This document shows, in pieces, positions 57,816 through 64,000 of a DNA stretch of 64,000 nucleotides. The notes under the pieces were generated by a model, which saw nothing but the letters and a program-made list of their open reading frames with translations, ran no database searches and had not been told where the DNA came from. Source of the stretch: Pelagibius marinus (GTDB lineage: Bacteria; Pseudomonadota; Alphaproteobacteria; Kiloniellales; Kiloniellaceae); contig NZ_JACSDK010000016.1 of the NCBI RefSeq assembly GCF_014925385.1, positions 124,001-188,000 of the forward strand. The letters are read 5' to 3'. The stretch's first letter is position 1; every line of letters begins with the position of its first letter. The position numbers and the translations under genes are program-made.

Positions 57816-59026
57816 AGGCCGGGCAGGAGGTCCGGGAAGGACAGCACCTCGACGAGCTCGCCCTCGGCGGCGGCGGGGGCGTGGGGGGCGCGCACGATGA
57901 GGCCGTCGGCGGCGGCCAGCAGCGCCAGCATGGAGGAGTCCTGGCGGCCGTAGGGCGTTACCGTGCGGCGGCCGTCGCCGTTCTCGGCGATGGTGGCGCG
58001 CAGGTAGTCCTGGCGCTGGTCGTTGGGCCCGAGGTCGCCCCCCAGCACCATCTGCTGCAGCGGATGGGGCGGCAGGTCGAGGCCCAGCAGCGCGTTCAGC
58101 GCCGGGCGGGCGTAGAGCAGGGAGCAGACCACGGCGGAGACCGGGTTGCCGGGCAGCCCGATCATCGGCGTGCCGCCCAGCTGGCCGAACATCAGCGGCT
58201 TGCCCGGACGCATGGCGATGCGCCAGAAGTCGAGCTCCAGGCCCTGCTTGCCCAGCACCTTCTGCACCAGGTCGTGCTCGCCCACCGAGGCGCCGCCGGC
58301 GGTCAGCAGCAGGTCGGCCCCCTTGGCGCCGGCGGCCAGGGCGGCCAGCTGTTCTTCCTTGTCCGGGGCGATACCGAGCTGGACCGGCTCGCCGCCGCAG
58401 GCCCGCACGAAGGCGGCCAGGGCAAAGCCGTTGGAGCTGACGATCTGGCTCGGGCCCATCGGCTCGCCGGGCATCACCACCTCGTCGCCGGTGGCCAGGA
58501 TGGCGACGCGCGGGCGGCGGCGCACCTGCACCCAGGGAAGATTCATGGCGGCGATGAGGCCGACGTCTCGCACACCGAGGAGGCGTCCGGCGCGCGGGCC
58601 CGGATCGCCCTCGGCGAAGTCGAGCCCGGCGGGACGGACGTAGTTGCCGGGCTTGCAGGACTCCTGCACCGTGACCTCACCGTTGCCGGCCTCGGTATCC
58701 TCCTGGATGATGATGGAATCGGCGCCCGTGGGCAGGGGCGCGCCGGTGAAGATGCGCACCGCCTCGCCGGCGCCCATCTCGCCCTCGAAGAGCCCGCCGG
58801 CCGGGACGGCGCCTATGACCTTCAGCGTCACCGGCACGCTGGCCACGTCGGCGGCGCGCACCGCGTAGCCGTCCATGGCCGAGACCGCGTGCGGCGGCTG
58901 CGTCACCCGGGAGCGCACGTCGGCGGCCAGCACCCGGCCGAAGGCTTCCGCGATGCTCACCGTCTCGGCGGGCAGGGGGGCGAAGTTCTTGAGGATACGG
59001 TCCAGCGCCTCGGCGACGGAGATCAT
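57812..59026 (-). CDS. moeA: molybdopterin molybdenumtransferase MoeA
   Basis: 404 residues, which inserts molybdate into molybdopterin. All four MoeA domains are recognisable: SRVTQPPHAVSAMDGYAVRA at the N-terminus, IIIQEDTEAGNGEVTV, RPRVAILATGDEVVMPGEPMGPSQIVSSNGFAL with the GGASVGEHD active site, and a C-terminal barrel. It starts directly after moaC. It belongs to the moaC-moeA pair at the end of the trpGDC run. Confidence 0.95.
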   Translation of the reverse strand: MISVAEALDRILKNFAPLPAETVSIAEAFGRVLAADVRSRVTQPPHAVSAMDGYAVRAADVASVPVTLKVIGAVPAGGLFEGEMGAGEAVRIFTGAPLPTGADSIIIQEDTEAGNGEVTVQESCKPGNYVRPAGLDFAEGDPGPRAGRLLGVRDVGLIAAMNLPWVQVRRRPRVAILATGDEVVMPGEPMGPSQIVSSNGFALAAFVRACGGEPVQLGIAPDKEEQLAALAAGAKGADLLLTAGGASVGEHDLVQKVLGKQGLELDFWRIAMRPGKPLMFGQLGGTPMIGLPGNPVSAVVCSLLYARPALNALLGLDLPPHPLQQMVLGGDLGPNDQRQDYLRATIAENGDGRRTVTPYGRQDSSMLALLAAADGLIVRAPHAPAAAEGELVEVLSFPDLLPGL

Positions 59027-59503
59027 CTAGGAAGCCTCATAGGTACCGGACTTGCCGCCGGCCTTGTGGATCAGGCGCACCTCGGTGATGCGCATGCCGC
59101 GGTCGACCGCCTTGCACATGTCGTAGACCGTGAGCGCCGCGACGCTGACGGCGGTGAGCGCTTCCATTTCGACGCCGGTGCGGCCCTTCAGCTTGCAGGT
59201 GGCGGTGATGTCGACGGCATTGCGCGCCTCGTCCAGCGTGAGGTCGACCTTCACCGAGGTCAGCGCCAGCGGATGACAGAGCGGGATCAGATCCGGCGTG
59301 CGCTTGGCGCCCATGATGCCGGCCAGCCGCGCCACCGACAGCACGTCGCCCTTCTTCACGCCGCCCTCGCGGATCATCGCCAGGGTTTCCGGCTGCATGA
59401 TCACCGATCCCCGGGCGGTGGCGCTGCGCTCGGTCACGTCCTTGTCGGAGACATCGACCATGACGGCCTTGCCCTCGGCATCGAAGTGGGTGAAGTCGGC
59501 CAT
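59027..59503 (-). CDS. moaC: cyclic pyranopterin monophosphate synthase MoaC
   Basis: 158 residues, the second enzyme step in molybdenum cofactor synthesis. Family motifs are [46 protein letters not shown] with the catalytic histidine, and [31 protein letters not shown]. It lies between trpC (9 bases upstream) and moeA (0 bases), so the Moco genes are expressed with the trp genes. Confidence 0.97.
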   Translation of the reverse strand: MADFTHFDAEGKAVMVDVSDKDVTERSATARGSVIMQPETLAMIREGGVKKGDVLSVARLAGIMGAKRTPDLIPLCHPLALTSVKVDLTLDEARNAVDITATCKLKGRTGVEMEALTAVSVAALTVYDMCKAVDRGMRITEVRLIHKAGGKSGTYEAS

Positions 59504-59512
59504 CGCGCGTTC

Positions 59513-60334
59513 CTAAGCCGCCCCGTGGATGCTTTGGGGCGCTTCGCCCTGCACCAGCTCGGCGGTAGCGGCGGCAACGTCGTCCTGGCGCATGAGGGAT
59601 TCGCCGATCAGGAAGGCGCGCGCGCCGACGTTGGTCATGCGCGCCAGGTCGGCCGGCTCGTAGAGCCCGCTCTCGGCGACCAGCAGGCGGTCCTTCGGTA
59701 CCCGCGGCGCCAGCTCCTCGGTGGTCTTCAGGTCGACCGCCAGGGTTTTGAGGTTGCGGTTGTTGATGCCGACCAGCGGCGACTTCAGTTTCAGCGCACG
59801 GTCCAGTTCTTCGCCGTCGTGGACCTCGACCAGCACGTCCATGCCGAGCTCGAGCGCCAGGGCCTCCAGTTCCGCCGCCTGGGAGTCCTCCAGGGCGGCC
59901 ATGATCAGCAGGATGCAGTCGGCGCCCAGGGCGCGGGATTCGACGATCTGGTAGGGATCGAGCATGAAGTCCTTGCGCAGGCAGGGCAGGGGCACGGCGT
60001 CGCGCGCCATGACCAGAAAGCCGTCGGCGCCCTGGAAATAGGGCTCGTCGGTCAGCACCGAGAGGCAGGCGGCGCCGCCCGCCAGATAGGCCTCGGCCAG
60101 GCGCGGCGGATCGAAGTCGGCGCGGATCAGGCCCTTGCTGGGCGAGGCCTTCTTGATCTCGCAGATGAGGGCATTGGCACCACTCGCGGCCTTGGCTTCC
60201 AGGGCGGCGCGGAAGCCGCGCGGGGCCGAAGCGGCGGCGGCGCGCTCTTCCAGCACCTCCAGCGGCGTCACGGCCTTGCGCGCGGCGATCCAGTCGCGCT
60301 TGTCGGTGCAAATCTTCTGCAAGACGTCGCTCAT
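59513..60334 (-). CDS. trpC: indole-3-glycerol phosphate synthase
   Basis: 273 residues, a TIM barrel catalysing the fourth step of tryptophan synthesis. Active-site segments are [49 protein letters not shown] and [17 protein letters not shown]. It is a single-function enzyme, not fused to TrpF. The ATG overlaps the trpD stop (ATGA). Confidence 0.97.
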   Translation of the reverse strand: MSDVLQKICTDKRDWIAARKAVTPLEVLEERAAAASAPRGFRAALEAKAASGANALICEIKKASPSKGLIRADFDPPRLAEAYLAGGAACLSVLTDEPYFQGADGFLVMARDAVPLPCLRKDFMLDPYQIVESRALGADCILLIMAALEDSQAAELEALALELGMDVLVEVHDGEELDRALKLKSPLVGINNRNLKTLAVDLKTTEELAPRVPKDRLLVAESGLYEPADLARMTNVGARAFLIGESLMRQDDVAAATAELVQGEAPQSIHGAA

Positions 60335-61368
60335 GCCGGCACCGTCTCGTTGGTGATGCGCACCAGGCGGTTCAGGGTTTCCAGGGCGCGGCCGGAATCG
60401 ATGGCCTCGGCGGCCATGTCGGCGCCCGCCTTCAGGTCGCCGACTTTGCCCGCAACGATCAGCGCCGCGGCGCTGCCCAACAGCACGATGTCGCGGTAGG
60501 CACTCGGCTTGCCCTCCAACAGATCGCGCAGGGCCGCCGCGTTGTGCTCCCGGTCGCCGCCGACGATATCTTCCAGCTTCGCTGTCGGCAGGCCGGCATC
60601 GGCCGGCGTGATCTCGAAGGTGGCGATCTTGCCGTCCTTCAGTTCGGCAACCTGGGTCGGGCCCAGGGTCGAGACCTCGTCCATGCCGCCGGCGCCGTGC
60701 ACCACCCAGGCGCGCTCGTGGCCCAGGTCGCGCAGCACTTCGGCCAGCGGTTCGATCCAGGCGCCGTCGAACACGCCGATCAGCTGGCGCTTCACCTTGG
60801 CCGGGTTGGAGAGGGGGCCCAGCAGGTTGAAGATCGTCCGCGTGCCCAGTTCGACGCGCGCCGGGCCGACGTGGCGCATGGCGCTGTGATGGCGCTGCGC
60901 CATAAGGAAGCAGGTGCCGGCCTCGACCAGGGCGCGCTCGACCAGAGCGAAGTCGGCCTCGATGTTGACGCCCAGCGCCTCCAGCACGTCGCTGGCGCCG
61001 CTCTTGGAAGAGGCGGCGCGGTTGCCGTGCTTGGCGACCGGCACGCCACAGGCGGCGACCACGAACTGGCTGGCGGTGGAGATGTTGTAGCTGCCGGTCT
61101 TGTCGCCGCCGGTGCCGCAGATGTCGATGGCACCTTCCGGACGCTTCACGGTGGTCATCTTGGAGCGCATCACCGTGGCGGCGCCGGTGATCTCCTCGAC
61201 CGTCTCGCCACGCACGCGCAGCGCCATGAGGAAGCCGCCCATCTGCGCCGGGGTGGCGTTGCCGGACATCATGATGTCGAAGGCCTGCTCGGCTTCGTCA
61301 CGGGCCAGGCTGGCGCCGGTCGCGACCTTGCCGATCAGGCCCTTAAGATCGGGCATGTCGCCGCTCAT
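60331..61368 (-). CDS. trpD: anthranilate phosphoribosyltransferase
   Basis: 345 residues, the second step of tryptophan synthesis (anthranilate plus PRPP). It has the PRPP-binding glycine-rich loop [40 protein letters not shown] and [20 protein letters not shown] use ATG 61368, with GGAG nine bases upstream; ATG 61356 is possible. It is separated from trpG by 17 bases. Confidence 0.96.
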   Translation of the reverse strand: MSGDMPDLKGLIGKVATGASLARDEAEQAFDIMMSGNATPAQMGGFLMALRVRGETVEEITGAATVMRSKMTTVKRPEGAIDICGTGGDKTGSYNISTASQFVVAACGVPVAKHGNRAASSKSGASDVLEALGVNIEADFALVERALVEAGTCFLMAQRHHSAMRHVGPARVELGTRTIFNLLGPLSNPAKVKRQLIGVFDGAWIEPLAEVLRDLGHERAWVVHGAGGMDEVSTLGPTQVAELKDGKIATFEITPADAGLPTAKLEDIVGGDREHNAAALRDLLEGKPSAYRDIVLLGSAAALIVAGKVGDLKAGADMAAEAIDSGRALETLNRLVRITNETVPA

Positions 61369-61385
61369 CTGCCGGATCTCCGCGT

Positions 61386-61973
61386 TTAAGCCGCCGCGGC
61401 CGGGTCGGCGAGAGTGAGGAAGTTGCGCAGCAGGGCGTGGCCGTGCTCGGAGGCGATGCTCTCCGGATGGAACTGCACGCCGTAGATCGGCAGCGTCCTG
61501 TGCTGCAGGCCCATGATGACGCCGTCGTCGGCGGTGGCCGTGATCTCCAGCTGGTCGCTGGGGAAGCTCGCCGGATCGATGGTCAGGGAGTGATAGCGCG
61601 TGGCCGTCAGCGGAGAGGGCAGCCCGGCGAAGACGCCTTTGCCCTCGTGGGTCACCTGGCTCAGCTTGCCGTGCATCGGCTCTGGCGCGCGCACCACCTT
61701 GCCGCCGAAGTGCTGGCCGATGGCCTGATGACCCAGGCAAACGCCGAACAGCGGCACCTTGCCGGCAGCGGCCGCGATCAGTTCCAGGCAGACGCCCGCC
61801 TTGTCGGGATCGCAGGGACCCGGCGAGATGACGATACCCTGCGGCTGCAGGGCCAGGGCCTCCGCCGCGTCGATCTTGTCGTTGCGGCGCACCTCGACCT
61901 TCGCCCCCAATTCCCCCAGGAAGTGGAAGAGGTTGTAGGTGAAGCTGTCGTAGTTATCGATTAGCAGAAACAT
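61386..61973 (-). CDS. trpG: anthranilate synthase component II (glutamine amidotransferase)
   Basis: 195 residues, class I amidotransferase giving ammonia to TrpE. Triad region: Cys79 in [14 protein letters not shown] and the His/Glu pair in [15 protein letters not shown]. It starts [18 protein letters not shown]. In many bacteria the same subunit serves PabB. trpE is not in this window. The true start ATG 61973 is the family start; a longer in-frame reading is not conserved. It is the first gene of a five-gene minus-strand run ending in moeA. Confidence 0.97.
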   Translation of the reverse strand: MFLLIDNYDSFTYNLFHFLGELGAKVEVRRNDKIDAAEALALQPQGIVISPGPCDPDKAGVCLELIAAAAGKVPLFGVCLGHQAIGQHFGGKVVRAPEPMHGKLSQVTHEGKGVFAGLPSPLTATRYHSLTIDPASFPSDQLEITATADDGVIMGLQHRTLPIYGVQFHPESIASEHGHALLRNFLTLADPAAAA

Positions 61974-62096
61974 TTCAGATGCTTGCGCCGCGCTTTTCAG
62001 TCTTGATTTCGCCTCTTGGTTTCCTCTTATAACAGGCCGGCGGGCGCTACGGAAAGCGGGCAAATCGCCGCTGACGGCCCTGGTCAAGGACTTGGC

Positions 62097-62127
62097 TTGA
62101 CCTTACAGTTACTAGAAGGTTGAATCT
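62097..62127 (+). promoter_or_regulatory. CueR-type metal-responsive promoter and operator
   Basis: TTGACC (62097-62102) and GAATCT (62122-62127) have the long 19-base spacer that marks MerR-family promoters. Inside is an imperfect dyad with outer arms ACCTT (62100-62104) and AAGGT (62116-62120). The TTGACC...AAGGTT framework equals that of E. coli PcopA. It lies 33 bases before the regulator's own ATG, so it predicts autoregulation. Confidence 0.72.
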
Positions 62128-62159
62128 CCACCAAATCGCCTCAGCCAGGGAGCAGATTC

Positions 62160-62555
62160 ATGAACATCGGCACCGCCGCAGCACATTCCGGGGTCCCGGC
62201 CAAGACCATCCGCTACTACGAGTCCGTGGGCCTGATCCAGCCCGCCGACCGTACGGCTTCGGGCTATCGGGTCTACGGCGAGCAGGACGTGGAGACCCTG
62301 CGCTTCGTGCAGCGGGCGCGCAGCCTCGGGTTCTCGGTGGAGGATGTGGGCAGCCTGCTGGCCCTGTGGCGCGACCGCAGCCGCACCAGCGCCGAAGTGA
62401 AGGCCCTGGCCCGGCACCGGGTCGAGGACATCGACCGCAAGATCACCGAGCTGACCGAGATGCGCGAGACCTTGCTGCACCTGATGGAACGCTGCAAAGG
62501 CGACGAACGTCCGGAGTGCCCGATCCTCCAGGGTCTCGCCGGCAAGACGGCCTGA
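62160..62555 (+). CDS. cueR: MerR-family copper-responsive regulator, CueR/HmrR type
   Basis: 131 residues. An N-terminal MerR winged helix (MNIGTAAAHSGVPAKTIRYYESVGLI) is followed by a long dimerisation helix. The metal loop has Cys112 and Cys120 (CKGDERPEC), the same numbering as E. coli CueR, with Ser77, which marks sensors of monovalent Cu/Ag/Au. It should activate copper-efflux genes by untwisting a 19-base-spacer promoter. No copA or oxidase gene is next to it, so its main target lies elsewhere. Confidence 0.9.
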   Translation: MNIGTAAAHSGVPAKTIRYYESVGLIQPADRTASGYRVYGEQDVETLRFVQRARSLGFSVEDVGSLLALWRDRSRTSAEVKALARHRVEDIDRKITELTEMRETLLHLMERCKGDERPECPILQGLAGKTA

Positions 62556-62671
62556 GCGGCCGGCCACCCGGCACCGCCTCGAGCAGCAGGGTGCGGTCTC
62601 CACCGCAAGGCTCTAATGGCCAGGTTTCCGCCTCAGCTTCGTTAACCAACGCGTGCTAGGCTCCGCCCGCC

Positions 62672-63844
62672 ATGAAGAAGGGCGATTCGCATAAGAAGCG
62701 GCGGCGGCGCAAGCCGAGCGGCGAGACGCTGTGGAACACGGCCGCCGTGGCCGGGCTGCTGCTCATCGGCCTGCTGCTGGGCGGGATCCTAGGTATCTTC
62801 CTCGATCGCCAGGGCCTTCTGGGCATGCCGCCGGCGCCGCAGAGCGCCCTGCGTGAAGTCCCGGCACCCCCGGCGCCCAAGCCGCCGCATCCCGACCCCC
62901 GCGTCGTGACCGCCGCGCCCGAAATCGACCGTGAGGCCCTGGAAGCCCAGTACCACGAGGTGCTGCGCGCCGAGCGGGAGGGCAGGACGCCGGAAGCGGT
63001 GGGCAATACTCCCAGCGGCTGGCAGGGCGATGCCGCGCAGCGGCAGGCGGCCTTGCCGCCGATCCCCGTGCCCGACCGCGGCCTGGCCGGCCCCCCCCTG
63101 TGGCAGCAGCATGCCGTGGCCGTGGCGCCGGCGCAGGGCCGGCCGATGATCGCCATCGTCCTTGACGACGTGGGGGTCAACCGGCGCGGCGCTCAGAAAG
63201 CTGTCGCCCTGCCGGGGCCGCTGACCCTCTCTTTCATGACCTACGCCCGCGACCTGCCGCAGATGACGGCCAAGGCGCGGGAGGCCGGTCATGAACTGAT
63301 GCTGCACGTTCCCATGGAGCCGCGCAGCACCGAGATGGACCCGGGGCCCAACGTGCTGCGCGAGGATATCCCGCGCGCCGAGCTGCTGCAGCGTCTCACC
63401 TGGGGCCTGGCGCGCTTCGACGGCTACGTCGGCATCAACAACCACATGGGCAGCCGTTTCACCGCCTCGCCAGAGGGCATGGCCCTGGTCATGGGCGAGT
63501 TGAAGGCGCGCGGCCTGCTGTTCCTCGACTCCGTGACCGCCGCCAATTCAATCGCCGGGCAAGTGGCGGCAAAGGCCGAGGTGCCCTATGCGGTGCGCGA
63601 CGTCTTCCTGGACAACGAGCCCGACGACCTCGCGGCGATCCACCGCCAGCTTGCGATCCTGGAACAGCAGGCGCGGGAGCGAGGCTATGCTGTCGGCATC
63701 GGCCATCCCCACGACGGCACTGTGGCGGCGCTTCAGGAGTGGATTCCGCAGATGCAGGAGCGCGGCTTCGCCCTGGTGCCGATCTCGGCCATCGTGCGCC
63801 ACCGCCAACGGCTGGCGGCGCGGCAGACCGCCGGCGCCGGCTAG
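62672..63844 (+). CDS. divergent polysaccharide deacetylase family protein
   Basis: 390 residues. A basic N-terminus, a single membrane helix (about 23-43), a Pro/Ala-rich linker (45-135) and a periplasmic Polysacc_deac_2 (PF04748) domain from about 155. That domain has IAIVLDDVGVN (Asp165/Asp166), ELMLHVPMEP, NNHMGSRFT and GIGHPHDGTV, so the usual acidic and histidine metal positions are kept. It may act in envelope or septal peptidoglycan metabolism, as family members often sit near envC and ctp genes. Its stop overlaps the next convergent stop in CTAG. Confidence 0.9.
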   Translation: MKKGDSHKKRRRRKPSGETLWNTAAVAGLLLIGLLLGGILGIFLDRQGLLGMPPAPQSALREVPAPPAPKPPHPDPRVVTAAPEIDREALEAQYHEVLRAEREGRTPEAVGNTPSGWQGDAAQRQAALPPIPVPDRGLAGPPLWQQHAVAVAPAQGRPMIAIVLDDVGVNRRGAQKAVALPGPLTLSFMTYARDLPQMTAKAREAGHELMLHVPMEPRSTEMDPGPNVLREDIPRAELLQRLTWGLARFDGYVGINNHMGSRFTASPEGMALVMGELKARGLLFLDSVTAANSIAGQVAAKAEVPYAVRDVFLDNEPDDLAAIHRQLAILEQQARERGYAVGIGHPHDGTVAALQEWIPQMQERGFALVPISAIVRHRQRLAARQTAGAG

Positions 63845-64000
63845 AGCCCTTCCAGTTCTTCCTGAAACGTCTCGGGCGCCGGGTCTTCGTGTCCGAGCCA
63901 CGCCAGCGCCTCCGGCAGATCGCGAAAGCACCTGACGTAGATGATCGCATCTTCCAATTCCATAATGGCCCGGAACAATTTCATGATTCCTTCGTTCGGC
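63841..64000 (-). CDS. C-terminal end of an unidentified protein
   Basis: A minus-strand frame is open from the right edge to TAG at 63843-63841. It gives about 52 residues, including MKLFRAIMELEDAIIYVRCF and LPEALAWLGHEDPAPETFQ. The composition (acidic, amphipathic, well-formed codons) looks like the end of a small soluble protein. The run ELEDAIIYVRCFRDLPEALAWLG resembles the ends of some STAS/SpoIIAA-like proteins, but I cannot assign it. An internal Met at 63984 is probably not the start. Confidence 0.55.
   Translation of the reverse strand, partial: PNEGIMKLFRAIMELEDAIIYVRCFRDLPEALAWLGHEDPAPETFQEELEGL

Noticed and set aside
62103-62159. trp attenuator leader peptide near trpG
   Set aside because: No tryptophan-rich short ORF or terminator/antiterminator pair is seen on the minus strand upstream of trpG; the nearby dyad belongs to the CueR-type promoter on the plus strand.

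Overview
This window is chromosomal DNA from a high-GC alphaproteobacterium. The gene order (lon-hupB, nuoA-N followed by birA-coaX-rnj, rpsB-tsf-pyrH-frr-uppS-cdsA-dxr-rseP-bamA-skp-lpxDfabZlpxAIB, trpGDC-moaC-moeA-lexA), the short proline-tRNA ligase, LpxI in place of LpxH, RNase J, a methylmalonyl-CoA epimerase followed by a DUF1467 protein, and a GTTC-N7-GTTC SOS box all fit that class. A Rhodospirillales/Kiloniellales-type genome is my best guess. Almost everything is core genome. I see no insertion sequence, prophage, CRISPR array or rRNA.

Layout: (1) 1-4.0 kb holds the clpX 3' end, lon, hupB, tRNA-Val(TAC) and tRNA-Asp(GTC). (2) 4.3-18.7 kb is the complete 14-gene complex I operon nuoA-N, with tight ATGA overlaps. 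It runs into birA, coaX, rnj, mce, a DUF1467 gene and tag (to 23.3 kb). (3) A 350-base gap at 23.3-23.6 kb has strong RNA-structure signals on the minus strand. (4) 23.6-27.6 kb has a secreted hypothetical protein, proS and lolC/lolD. (5) 27.6-29.3 kb is a small, lower-GC accessory patch with a PAS_5-like protein and a convergent SDR gene. (6) 29.3-33.4 kb has dnaE and a DUF2059 protein. (7) 33.4-48.4 kb is a long run for translation, the isoprenoid and phospholipid precursors, outer-membrane assembly and lipid A. (8) 48.5-51.4 kb has gltX-gltA on the minus strand. (9) 51.5-57.8 kb has comEC, two tiny membrane ORFs, lexA (minus) and a membrane-bound adenylate cyclase. (10) 57.8-62.0 kb has moeA-moaC-trpC-trpD-trpG on the minus strand. 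(11) 62.1-64.0 kb has a CueR-like regulator, a divergent polysaccharide deacetylase and the end of an unidentified minus-strand gene.

How the genes work together: ClpX, Lon and HU are the usual proteostasis/nucleoid neighbours. NuoA-N build proton-pumping NADH dehydrogenase. UppS, CdsA, Dxr, RseP, BamA, Skp and the Lpx/FabZ enzymes supply and assemble the envelope, with LolCD exporting lipoproteins. TrpGDC carry out three steps of tryptophan synthesis, and MoaC/MoeA act in molybdenum cofactor synthesis.

The observations most worth a second look are non-coding or very small: an A8 run joining two tiny membrane ORFs at 53.9-54.2 kb in exactly the frame a -1 shift would need; an 87-base nested stem structure between tsf and pyrH; a three-hairpin RNA candidate ending in a classic terminator antisense to the tag 3' end; a two-hairpin leader before rseP that shares a palindrome with the tRNA region; and a 21-codon ORF coupled to nuoJ. 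All structures were read by eye, with no folding or homology search.
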